Below, piece after piece: positions 22,445 through 32,669 of a DNA stretch of 64,000 nt (position 1 is the first letter of the stretch; each line of letters begins with the position of its first letter). Origin of the DNA: Linderina pennispora (lineage: Eukaryota > Kickxellomycota > Kickxellomycetes > Kickxellales > Kickxellaceae); assembly GCF_002104995.1 (NCBI RefSeq), contig NW_024468263.1:1-64000 (forward strand). The letters run 5' to 3'. Under the pieces are notes generated by a model, which saw only the letters and a list, made by a program, of their open reading frames with translations, did not search any database and was not told the origin of the DNA. The position numbers were made by a program, and so were the translations under genes.

Positions 22445-24669
22445 CTACATGGCATTGACGAGTACCTTCAGCAGCCGCTCCTCGAACCCCTTCTTCCCCT
22501 GGCTGGCCGTGTCTTTGAGCTCGCTGGCAGGCGGGAAGCTGGCAACCCAGGGGCCCGTGGCTGTATGGTCGGATGCAGTTGGATGCTTGGGGCCGAAATA
22601 AAGCCTGAGGTTCCAGTCCTCCCACTTGGCCACGGCAACAATCTGTCGGTGCCTGGCGCCCTCCCACCACTCGCCGACAACACACAGCTGCGACTGGTGG
22701 ACATGCCACTGTCCCATCTGACACTGCTTGCCCAGCCTCTGGTAGCTGCACCTTGACAATGCCGCTGCAACCCGCAGCAGCAGCAGGCTCTGCAGCTCGC
22801 GACGGAGCTGATCGGCAAACTCGGGCAGGCCGTTGAGCGGGACCACGCGGAATACGCGGTTAATGTACAGCTGCTCACTCGAGTTGCCCATGTCGTCGTT
22901 GATGATGGGGTGCGGCGGGAAAAAGCCCTTGACAAACATCAGTGTGCCTTGGCTGTCGATGCGGAATGCCATCACAGTGCCGCCCTGGAACCGCAGGCGG
23001 ATCACATACATTGTGTTGCCGCATGGTAGGTCCTTCGCATCGCGTCGCAAGAGGCGCATGTCATCGAGAGCTCCTTTGTGCGGGACCGCGTGTGTGCGGC
23101 CAAAGTGTGAGACGACCTCTATAGGTTCGTCAACCAGACGGCGCCATGCCGAGCATGCGTACCGCGTGTATGTGGCCAGGATATGCTGCCAGCGCACAAA
23201 CTGGATGTTCTCGATGACTGGCGAAAGGATGAGCAGTTCGGGTTTGGCAACAGTCACAGACGACCCCCCACTGCCGTTGTTGCCGCTGCCGCTGCTGCCG
23301 CTGCTGCTGGCCGCATGGTCAGTCTCTGGGCTGATGCCTGTGGTGAAGGGGTCGGGGATAGCGCCGCGTGCAGAGCTGGCAATAGCACGGCTTCCCATGC
23401 CTGTGCCCAGCATGAATTGCTTGACGGCACGGTGCTGGCGGCGCTGGTAGAACGCAGCCATCACTAGGGCGAGCTCCGAATAGTATGCGCTCTGCCACTC
23501 GTTAAAGCTGCGGTGAAGTCGCAGCCAGGTGCTTGGGCGCATCGCTCATCAGCCATTCGAACCGTACAGAGACGTTATCGCGGCTCAGAGGCACAACCAG
23601 CACATCGCTCATCTTGCCAGACTCGGTGGCAATAGAACGCACCGAGCCCAGCTCCAGCACTCTAGCCTCCTTGCTGAGCCGGTAATACAACTCGCGGTCA
23701 AACATAACCATCCGCGCGTTGAGCAGGCGTGTGTGTGCATCCGCACCGTCCAGGAGATCGTTGCTAGTATATGTGCTCGGCTGTTTGGCCGACGTCAAGC
23801 GCACCGACAGGCGGCGGTTCTCCTGCTTGGGGATAGCTAGCGGCACGTCATCGTCTTCGGCATCGACGTCCTCGCGAATGAGCTCGGCAACGCCATCCTC
23901 TGGGAACGTCGAGCCAGCGTCAGAGTACCCGTAGCGGAATAAAGAAGCGGTCGCCAAACACCTTCCGGTTGCGCTGCATGACCGTCCAATTGCGCCTGCG
24001 CATCTCAAAGGCCCCGCGCCAGAACCGGTTCTCGCTGTTGGCGACGTTCTGCAGGCGCTGGGCGCTCTCGCTGAGGATATCGGCAGCCTCCTTCAGCTGC
24101 TGCTGCTTGGCGCCCAGCACAAATTTCATGCGGTCTACCTTTTGCTGCTCGGCCAGGCGGACCTTGTCGGTGCGCGTTGTGCCTAGGGCGCCCACCGGCA
24201 GAGGCATTGGGTGGTCGGGGACGACACTGGCCACGGCCGTGGCCGCTACACGCGAGACGTGCACGTCATCGTGCTTCTTTTTGACTCCGCCTGCATTGCC
24301 CAGGGCCTCGGTCAGCTTCTGCCTCTCGTTGGCCAGCAGCAGCTGGACCACATCCAGCGCAACCATGATCTCGCTCTGCGCATGGGCCAGCCTCTCGTGC
24401 ACCTGTGCGCGCACCGCGTATGCGTCCAGCTCGGGCTCATTCGAGGCGGGGTTTTTGTCAGCAACAGCTGTGTCTTGCTCTGAGGCGTCGCTTTCTGACA
24501 GTCCATCGAAATTGGCATGGGCCGCCCACAGCTGGGCGATTTGCTTGGCCATTTGGTCCTGTGCACTCAGCTCGGGCTGGGGAATGGCAGCGCCCGAGTC
24601 CTGCAGCTCGTATGCGAGCAGGTCGTCGCTGGTCTCGGCAGCCACCCGCAGCTTCTGCGATTCGTCCAT
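22445..24669 (-). CDS. MED17: Mediator complex subunit 17 (Srb4), two frameshifts
   Basis: Head-module subunit of Mediator, required for RNA polymerase II transcription. It starts at 24669 (MDESQKLRVAAETSDDLL). The N-terminal half is helical with SEIMVALDVVQLLLANERQ near residues 100-125 and the family core LKEAADILSESAQRLQNV, FWRGAFEMRRRNW. After a +1 frame change near 23940 come FRYGYSDAGSTFPEDGVAEL and a region of beta strands. After another near 23515 comes HRSFNEWQSAYYSELALVMAAFY and the C-terminal half to 22445. The two junctions look like single extra bases. Corrected length is about 740, in the range for fungal Med17. It is divergent from CDC45, 267 bases apart. Confidence 0.75.
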
Positions 24670-24936
24670 TAGAAAGAGAGCGTGTTTTAAGAAACGAAAG
24701 ACGAGGTTGAAGGGAACAAAAAAAGACTGCACTGCCTTGGATCACTTGCTCGGAAAGTTGGCAGCTCGCCGGCTTGTAGCTCGGCCCTAAATATGAAAAT
24801 TGGATGAAAACGCGCGTACAACCGAGAAGAGAAAGGTTTTTTAGGACCAACAAATGCGAAATGCACGCTCCTTATTTTTTCCCTTGACGCTTTGCTTACA
24901 TTTAGTCATTTCGCTTCCTGTATTTACTCATATTTA
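24670..24936. promoter_or_regulatory. Divergent promoter of MED17 and CDC45
   Basis: 267 bases between two divergent start codons of nuclear housekeeping genes. No TATA-like sequence seen; short A/T-rich runs occur near 24710-24725 and 24867-24880. Confidence 0.45.
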
Positions 24937-26937
24937 ATGGTGTACGTTCCGAGCACGCGATACGAGGACGCGTACCGGCGGATCCAGGAGAGCTCCCTGG
25001 GCGGCGGGTGCACGGTCCTTCTGTTTGTGTCCATGGACGCCGACGCTCTCTGTGCTGCGCGTATCCTCATATCGCTGCTGAAGACCGACACGATCGCACA
25101 CAAAGTCGTCCCGGTGTCAAACTACTCAGACATCACCCACGCCAACCAGACGCTGATTGAGTCCAGCATGCAGATAAAATCAGTCGTCTTTGTCAACTGC
25201 GGCGGCATGGTGGATATCCAGGACTACGTGACGCTACGCGACGACCTGGCAGTAGTGGTTATAGATAGCCATCGGCCATTCAACCTGTATAACATGTACT
25301 GGAACGACCAGGTGCTGTGTCTGGACGACGGCGACATCGACAAGAACTCTGAGCTGCGCGATGCATTTGAGGAGATTGAGTTTGGGGACAACCCTGACGA
25401 AGACGCAGCAGACAGCGATGGCAGCCGGAAGCGCGGGTCCGATGCGCTCTCGGACGACGAAGACGACTATGATGATCTTGGCCGCAAGCGCAACAAGACC
25501 GGCATGGACCCTGACGAGTTCATTCGCGTGCAGAAGGAAAAGGCCGAGATGCGCGATAAGCGCCGACACTACCAGGCAGTAATTCAGGCGTACTATGCGC
25601 AGGGCTCGTACTATGGCGAGTCGTGTGCCGTCAGCGTATTCCGCCTGGCCGAGCAGCTGGGCCGCCCGGTAACGCTGGACTTGGCGTGGTGGGCAATTGT
25701 AGGAACCACCAGCCAGTTCCTGCTGCAGCAAATCGACGCTGAGGGGTATGCTCTAGTTGTCAAAAAGATGAACGAGACTGTCCGCCGGATCTCGACCACC
25801 GCGCCAGCCGAGGACACTGCCCAGAGCTCGGAGCAATTGCGCTCAGAAGCATCCATGCTCGATTCACAGCTCGACAATGCATTCAACCCGCACCTCGAGA
25901 GCGTGCCTGAGGAGGACGACCTTGCATACCAGATGGCGCTTGCCGGCGCCGACAATGCTGCGCAGCTTGGCAAGCTCACGAGCTCCACGCACATAGCCCA
26001 GCGCAAAGCCATCAGCGAGTCAAAGGAGCTGCGGTTTGTTTTGCTCCGGCACTGGTCGCTTGACAGCGCCATGCGGTTCAGCCCATACGTCGCCACCAGG
26101 CTCGGGACGTGGTCCAGCAGGGGACGGTCGCGGTTCGATCTTTTGCTGGCCCGCCTGGGACTGTCCAAGGCCGAGGCACGCGAGCCATATGTGCATTTAG
26201 ACCCCGAGCTCAAAAAGCAGCTGTACCGGAGGATTGGCCAAGTGGGTGCAGACTACGACATGGCAGATGCGACATACTCTGGGTTCGTGCGCGACTACGG
26301 ATGGCGCAAGGCGCCGGTGTCTGCAGCGGACATGGTGCTGGCAGTGCTTGCCTTGCTGCAATGTGGGCCGAGCGAGCTGACCGAGGAAGCATCGACTACC
26401 GAGGGCTTCTATGCAGCCTACGACTCGCTCTCGCAGTTCCCGCTGCTGAAGCGCGGCATCGAGCACGCGCAGTCACTGCAGCGGCTGATCATCTCCCAAG
26501 GCGTGTCAATGCTGGAGCGGCGGTCGGTGAAAACACTGCGGACGTTTCGCCTTGCGGTTCTGAGCGACAGCGACCCAGTGTTCTCGCACCCGTTCGCGCT
26601 GCGCCAGCTGGCATTGTTTCTGATGCAGACTTTGCGCGAGCGCAGCAAAACTGCACACGCACGCCTGCCGTTTGTCATTGCCGCGCCAGTGCCAAAGACA
26701 AGCGAAGACGCCGATCGGCTGCTGGTGCTGGGGATTACGCCGCTTGACTATTCTACCGGCAAGGAGAGAGGCAGCTTGTATTCGGGCGACTCAAGGAACC
26801 ACTTTGGGATGGTGTTTGAGGAGATTGCTGCCGAGGTCAAGGCCGAGGTCAGGATGGGGTTCTTTGACTCGAGCGCCTTGGAGATTCGGCGAGGCGACAT
26901 GTCCGCGTTTGCTGAGCGGCTGAGGAGGCATTTATGA
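24937..26937 (+). CDS. CDC45: CDC45, CMG replicative helicase subunit
   Basis: Intact 666-residue replication initiation factor that joins MCM2-7 and GINS to form the CMG helicase. ATG 24937 (MVYVPSTRYEDAY) is chosen because homology begins there. The catalytically dead DHH-type N-domain has LLFVSMDADALCAARIL, VPVSNYSD, VVFVNCGGMVD and VVIDSHRPFNLYN. A strongly acidic insert with a basic patch lies at about 145-190 (GSDALSDDEDDYDDLGRKR). The middle part includes LDLAWWAIVGTTSQFLLQQI, RHWSLDSAMRFSPYVATRL and GFVRDYGWRKAPVSAADMVLAVLALL. The end (NHFGMVFEEIAAEVKAEVRMGFFDSSALEIRRGD) matches the family terminus. No introns. Confidence 0.95.
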   Translation: MVYVPSTRYEDAYRRIQESSLGGGCTVLLFVSMDADALCAARILISLLKTDTIAHKVVPVSNYSDITHANQTLIESSMQIKSVVFVNCGGMVDIQDYVTLRDDLAVVVIDSHRPFNLYNMYWNDQVLCLDDGDIDKNSELRDAFEEIEFGDNPDEDAADSDGSRKRGSDALSDDEDDYDDLGRKRNKTGMDPDEFIRVQKEKAEMRDKRRHYQAVIQAYYAQGSYYGESCAVSVFRLAEQLGRPVTLDLAWWAIVGTTSQFLLQQIDAEGYALVVKKMNETVRRISTTAPAEDTAQSSEQLRSEASMLDSQLDNAFNPHLESVPEEDDLAYQMALAGADNAAQLGKLTSSTHIAQRKAISESKELRFVLLRHWSLDSAMRFSPYVATRLGTWSSRGRSRFDLLLARLGLSKAEAREPYVHLDPELKKQLYRRIGQVGADYDMADATYSGFVRDYGWRKAPVSAADMVLAVLALLQCGPSELTEEASTTEGFYAAYDSLSQFPLLKRGIEHAQSLQRLIISQGVSMLERRSVKTLRTFRLAVLSDSDPVFSHPFALRQLALFLMQTLRERSKTAHARLPFVIAAPVPKTSEDADRLLVLGITPLDYSTGKERGSLYSGDSRNHFGMVFEEIAAEVKAEVRMGFFDSSALEIRRGDMSAFAERLRRHL

Positions 26938-27413
26938 GAGGAGGATTAGAACGCATAGTGGGGGCTTGACGCAACGGACATTTCTCTGTGTAACCAATTC
27001 CATTTCATTCCAAAAAAGATGACTAATGTGGTAGCTGCAAATACATTACATGCCGCTATATCAAGAGAGACATGTGTGCAGCCTGCTACAAGCACCACAC
27101 GACAAAACCTGTAATATCTAGTGATCTCGCATGTGGTTTGGGCGAAAAAATGCAGTGGATAAAACCGGCGTGTTTCCTATGCTATTAAGCCAAAATATAG
27201 GCAAAACGGCCGTGATCAGCATCAAATAATTATATCCCGGGAATCCTCCGTGGCCGAGTCGACAAGTGCTCATAAAGCTGCAGCCCGAGAAGTGTGAACA
27301 GCTCCTCTCTTGAGTCCCGCTTACATTCGCATTAAACCTTCACTCCTTTTTTTTTTCCTCTCCCAACTTGCACCACCTTTTCTCCCTTTCTTTTTTTCTT
27401 TTCCTTCTGCACA
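26938..27413. other. Intergenic with pyrimidine tracts
   Basis: No gene seen. C/T-rich tracts at about 27340-27405 precede the next start and are likely its core promoter or leader. Confidence 0.5.
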
Positions 27414-28207
27414 ATGAACTTTCGGCTTCGGTAAGTTTAGGACGGGCGGAGGCATTGGGCGTGTATGCATTGCACGGGGTGGAAGAAACACTAAGCTGAA
27501 TTGGACTTTTCTTACGCTAATAGCGACAATACAGTGACCACGGGGTCAGCAGCCTCGTCAGCAGCAGTTCCGGCTCAGCAGCAGCAGCCAGGACCTCTGC
27601 CTTCACCGCTTGAGACGCAGAAGCCGGCGCCGACGCATAAGCAGCTAAGCAGCCGACCTTTGCCGACGCTCTCAACACAGACAGTTACGACGACGACAGT
27701 TACAACAACAACAGTTACGACATACCCGCCGTTGAAGATCCCTCGGGTGGATAAGCAGAAGGAGGTGAATGCCAGGATGTACCCGCTGGCGCGGGCGAAG
27801 GCACCGGCGGCGCTGGAGCAGTTTGCGCTGGAGTCAATGGGGCAGCAGTTGTACTTTGAGTACAAGGATTTGGCGGACGCTCAGAATGAGGTACAGTGAA
27901 TAGTGTGTTTATTGTTTTGTAACTGCACTCCCCTCTCTCCCCCAAGAAGGCGAGTTTTTTCCCATGGCCAGTGCCATGAATACTGGGCATCAAACCTTTG
28001 ACCGGCCGCTGCTTGTTGTGAAGCTTTATGGATATTCAGCTCAGCGCCATTTGCAAAAAACCCTAAAAACGGATGCACTTTGGGGGGGGAATGCGAATCC
28101 GCTTGTGCGTGTTCATAGAACGTACTTTTTTTTATGTTTTTGTTGTTGCCCCTCTGTCTCTTTTATTTCAGAGCTGGGAAGCGAAAATAGGTGATTATCT
28201 GGCCTAA
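27414..28207 (+). CDS. Small three-exon protein of unknown function
   Basis: I propose exons 27414-27430, 27524-27890 and 28172-28207, giving 139 residues. Exon 1 is 17 bases (MNFRL plus two bases of an Arg codon). Intron 1 is GTAAGT...TAATAG. Exon 2 encodes a Ser/Pro/Gln/Thr-rich low-complexity N-terminus with a TVTTTTVTT run. A more conserved-looking C-terminal part follows (KEVNARMYPLARAKAP, LEQFALESMGQQLYFEYKDL). Exon 3 would add SWEAKIGDYLA before TAA. The acceptor (TTTTATTTCAG) has a good pyrimidine tract, but the 281-base intron 2 is long compared with the others. If unspliced, the protein ends at 27899 after NEVQ. I do not recognise a family; the C-terminus looks like one helix. Confidence 0.55.
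27431..27523 (+). other. Intron 1 of the small three-exon gene
   Basis: 93 bases, canonical GTAAGT donor and TAATAG acceptor. A CTAAGCTGAA / CTTACGCTAA stretch upstream of the acceptor can hold the branch point. Confidence 0.7.
27891..28171 (+). other. Possible intron 2 of the small three-exon gene
   Basis: 281 bases from GTACAG to a TTTATTTCAG acceptor with a long pyrimidine tract. It joins in phase and adds eleven residues. Weaker than intron 1 because of its length and donor. Confidence 0.4.
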
Positions 28208-28325
28208 AACGCAGCCTTGTGGATACTTTTATTTATAGGATGTTTTGGCGTCAATCTCGACAAACAGGTCGGCAGTGACGACGACACAGCTGACTGGGGG
28301 TGGTGGCGCCACATCCCATCCAGAG

Positions 28326-31300
28326 ATGACCACAACAACAACCAGCAACATTGGCGAATACCCACGTGCAATGACCCCGCTGTACACACAGGAAGATGCC
28401 ACCGGCCCCTCTGGCTGGAACAGCAGCAGCAGCCATCGGAATGGCGGCGAGTTCAGCACATTCCGGCACCGAGAGGCCACAGGCAGCAACACGTACCGGC
28501 ACCGGCGGAGCAGCAGCCCACCGTCGCCAGGAGACCACCACAGTCCGACTGCTGCATCAGCGGAGCTTGCGGTCACCCTCACCTTTGAAGCAGCGCGATC
28601 AACACCACCACCACCATCACCGACAAAGTGCGGCGGGATCATCGCCAGCACAGGTGCTGAGCCTCGGCCCAACCAGCGAGCTGATAGAGGATGCTGGCGT
28701 AATAGTTTCAGACGACATGGGCGAGGCCATGATGACAGACCGGCACAGCGAGAACGGCGATGAGATGATGGCGATGGACGACTCGTCAGGCGTCCTGCCG
28801 CTGCCGTCGCCGCTGCTGTCGCCACGCGCGCACCCGGAATCCATGGACACTGACGAGGAAAGCGACGGAGAGAGGCTGCAGGCGGACATGGACATGTCGC
28901 CGCCCGAGACGGCGACGGAGGGGCGGTTCCTGCAGCACGAGTTCGAGATGGGGCCAGGCACGTCATCGACGAAGGAGTCGCGGGTGGTGACGCAGGAACG
29001 CATGTCGCAGGAGATGGCAGCGCTGTACTCGATGCCGTCGATTCTGACGACGTATGACCAGCTGCCAGCAAACATGCAGTCGTTTCTGCTGTACCAGCTG
29101 CTGCGACGGACGCCGCGGCCGATCCTGCAGTTTGCCACGCAGACGATGTTGCCGGTGCTGCAGCGGGACTTTGTCTCGGAGCTGCCGGTGGAGGTGTCGC
29201 ACCACATCCTGAAGTTCATGGACACGCGGTCGCTGTGTCGCGCGTCGTGTGTGTCGCGGCGGTGGCAGGACGTGGTCAACGGTGACGCGAAGGTGTGGCG
29301 GGCGCGGCTCAGCGACGCGCGGTATGTGCCGGACCACGAGCGCACACACCCGCTGGGCCACGCGTACTTTGGGCTGGGCAACGGCCCGGCTCGCCCGGTG
29401 ACGGCTCCGCGGCCGACCCGCCAGGAGCTGGACACAGGGTCCTTCCCCCCGCGCAAATGCAATGTCGACGAGCTGACGGCGCATGTGATGGAGCAGGCGG
29501 GCGAGTCGCGGCGCACGGGCCGGTGCCGGTGCCGACGAACGCTTTCAAGGAGGAGTTTGCACGTGATTATGTGCTGGACCGCAACTGGCATGAGGGCAAA
29601 TGTCGACACATCAGCTTTGTGAGCGAGGGCGGCAGCGTGGTCACGTGCGTGCAGCTGACAGACGACTACATCATTGCAGGCTTCGACACCAAGAACATTT
29701 ACGTGTACGACATCACCACGGGTGCGACGGTGCGGCAGCTGGTGGGCCATGAGGGTGGCGTGTGGGCGCTGGCGGTGGTGGGCAACACAGTGATCAGCGG
29801 TAGCACCGACCGCACCGTGCGTATCTGGGATCTGGAGACCGGTCGCTGCACGCACGTGTTTGCGGGCCACTCGAGCACCGTGCGGTGCCTGCAGGTGCTG
29901 CTGCCGACCGACACGCGTACGCCGCTGGAGCGCGCACGCAACGAGCCAGTGCGGTACGAGCCGAGCGAGCCGCTGATTGTCACGGGCTCGCGCGACACCA
30001 CGCTGCGCGTCTGGAAGCTGCCCAGCCCGACCAAAGACACGCCGTATGTTCCACGAACCGGCGTTGCAGCCAAGCCCGCAGCAGCAACTGGCGGTTCTAC
30101 TACGACAGGTGCTGCGTCTGTGGAGGCGGGCGCGGCTATGGCGGTTGATGTTGGCCCGGATGCTCCCCCGCCTGGTGCCACCTCACCTGCGGCCATCCTG
30201 GCGCAGGCGCGTACGCAGGCCACCGGCCGGGTTGCTGCTGCTGTTGCTGCCACTGTTGCTGCTGCTGCCGCCAACACCACTAACACTGCTGCTGCCAACA
30301 CTACTAATACTGCTGCTGCCACCACCGCTGCCGCTGCCTCTGTGCGAACCCCTACTGGGTCGCTGCGGGTCTCGGGCCCTATGGCTCCAAGCGTATTTGG
30401 CCGCCACATGCAGGCAGTAGCACGCAATGCCGACGGGACATCACGACCATTCAGCCTTCCGCAAGCAGCAACCACCGGTGACACGCCCGCGCGGCGGATC
30501 GCTGCCCTGCCGCAGGCGGAAATGCCGCCGCCGCCACGGACGAACCCGTATTTCATGCGAGTGCTGGAGGGCCATACCGACAGCGTACGGGCGGTGGCCG
30601 GGTTCGGCAATCTGGTTGTGAGCGGATCATACGATTTTGCCATCCGCGTGTGGAATGTGGTGACGGGCCAGTGCCTGCACGTGCTGGAGGGCCACACTGC
30701 CAAGGTCTACACGCTGGCGCTGGACACTAATCTGCATCTGGTGATCTCGGGCAGCCTGGACGGCACCATCCGCGTGTGGGACTGGGACACAGGCGCCTGC
30801 GTGCGCATTTTGCGCGGCCACCTGACGCTGGTGGGCCTTTTGGCGCTGGACCACAACACGCTGGTGTCTGCGGGCGCCGACGCGACCCTGCGTGTATGGG
30901 ATCACCCGATGCAGCAGCCAATGCCGACGTGCCCGACGCAGCGGCCGTTCAGCAACATCGACGGGGACGTATTGCTTGGCGGGCCGCGCGAGACCGTGCG
31001 GCCGTCAGCAGCAGCAGTGCGGGCAGTAAGCGCGGCGCAGCAACAGCAACAGCTGCAGCAACTGCACCTTTTGCAACACCTGCAGATCCAGCAGCGGGCC
31101 AACGACCAGGTGCACCAGCAGCAGATTGCCAATATGGCTGGCGAGGACCTGGTCCGGACCGAGCGGTTTGTGCTGAGACACCATACCAATGCCATTACGT
31201 GCTTCCAGCACGACGGCACCAAGATTGTCAGCGGCGCCGACGGTACCGTCAAACTGTGGGATGTGCGCACCGGCGCCTTTGTCCGTGACCTGCTCAGCGG

Positions 31301-31415
31301 CCTGTCGGGTGTCTGGCAGGTGAGGTTTGACCGCAGGCGCTGTGTCGCCGCTGTCCACCGCAACGACGTGTCGTTCTTTGAGGTCATGGATTTCGGTGCT
31401 GAGCCAGAGTGCTAA
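28326..31415 (+). CDS. CDC4: Cdc4/Fbw7-type F-box WD40 protein, two frameshifts
   Basis: Substrate receptor of an SCF ubiquitin ligase. ATG 28326 begins a Thr/Ser-rich disordered N-terminus. The frame changes near 28560 and continues through acidic and Pro-rich sequence to a helical segment (MQSFLLYQLLRRTPRPILQF) and the F-box near 29165-29295 (FVSELPVEVSHHILKFMDT, SRRWQDVV). It changes again near 29545, then is open to 31415. WD40 blades start near 29620. Typical Cdc4 strings include RVLEGHTDSVRAVAGFGNLV, VSGSYDFAIRVWN, ISGSLDGTIRVWD, LVSAGADATLRVWD, and ITCFQHDGTKIVSGADGTVKLWD ending in GLSGVWQVRFDRRRCVAAV. Two unusual inserts split blades: an Ala/Thr-rich one of about 150 residues (30060-30530) and a Gln-rich one (31010-31140). 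Orthology is firm; the frame breaks look like base errors. Confidence 0.88.
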
Positions 31416-32296
31416 AGCTCCCTTTATATACTAGCCTACACTATACATTATCAAGCAACATGCAGATATTTATTGTTTAGTGGAGAGCTCTAGACCCCCT
31501 GAAAGTGTCCGAGTGGATCAGGTGCCTCAGTGTGCTTGTGGAGAATGTGTACGCCGCGCTTCTGGCTTGTGGAGAATCGCCCGCCGCATTTTATGCACTT
31601 TTGACATCCTTCTCATGGAACGGCAATTGGCATGGTATATTTTTGGAATTGGCATTCTGTCTAATATTTATTAGGCGATGTCGGTAAAGAAGAAAAATGT
31701 GGTTTTGTATATGATGTGCTTCACTACTTTGCCTTGCTACTTTTATTGTTCAGGAAACAGGCAGCGGGTGTGTTTGGTGTGAAGAGTTTGTATATATGAC
31801 TTCATGCTAAAGGTATATTTCTTTCATGACTTGAATTCAATAAACCTACTTGTGTTTGCGTATATGTGACTAGAAGAATGCATCATAGTCACAATATCTG
31901 AATAAATGTTCTGTATATATATTGGTGGTGCATTCAAGCATTTTTGTATATTTTTGACAAGGGTATAGTGTTACTTTTATTTGTTCATTACTCAACTACG
32001 TAAAGTTTGTGCCAACCCTAGTACATCGCATGTGTTACCTTAGATGATGAGTGGCTATCGGGTATATGGAGAAATAGTTTTTCAAAAATATGACTGCGGG
32101 GAACTCCGGACCCTGAATGTCAACATGTTCTTGATCTTGGGACCCATTTAAATGCGGCAATTATTTGTGAATTGCCACTAGTAAATGAATGCATCTAATT
32201 TAACATCCACTTTGTTCTTTGACATAAACTAGCATCAGTAGTTGTTGCTCAAGCTGGAATAAATACATCATTGCGCACTCAGCGAGTTGCTGTATA
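31416..32296. other. A/T-rich intergenic
   Basis: Only the 3' region of CDC4 and A/T-rich sequence with several ATATAT and AATAAA strings. No supported gene. Confidence 0.5.
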
Positions 32297-32527
32297 TCAC
32301 CTAATTATCTCTGAAGATACGCTTTCTTTGTCGACACACTCCTGCCTGCGCGATTCTTCATCTGGGAAACCCAGCCATGTGCCTGACGAATGATGCGCCG
32401 TTATGTGCTGAGCGATCTCAACTCCATTCTCACATGTAAAGTCGCAATGCGGGCATTCACAATTATTCTTATGAAGATATTGCACAACTGTGCTTCTATT
32501 CACCAGAGCGGTGTTGAAGTATGATGA
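32297..32527 (-). pseudogene. Single C2H2 zinc-finger ORF without a start codon
   Basis: An open frame after a stop at 32528-32530 encodes one canonical C2H2 finger: CPHC, twelve residues, then HITAH (C-x2-C-x12-H-x3-H). An acidic/basic polar tail follows and ends at 32297. There is no ATG in frame, so it is either the last exon of a gene whose start I cannot place or a relic. Its size and single finger recall the three small zinc-finger ORFs at 48.2-49.5 kb. Confidence 0.4.
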
Positions 32528-32669
32528 TCATGTAGTTAGGCACATGCTGGGGCTCTGACTCAAAACAAGCTTCCTATGCTCGCATAGAATATGTTTGAGT
32601 ACTCGTGGACTGGGAGTGTATTAGCAATAGCCACATGCAGACAAATAAAACACAATATCAAGACTAGTA

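Noticed and set aside
28617-29870. 417-codon minus-strand frame opposite CDC4
   Set aside because: Shadow of the sense reading frame; Ser/Arg/Cys-rich translation with no motif.
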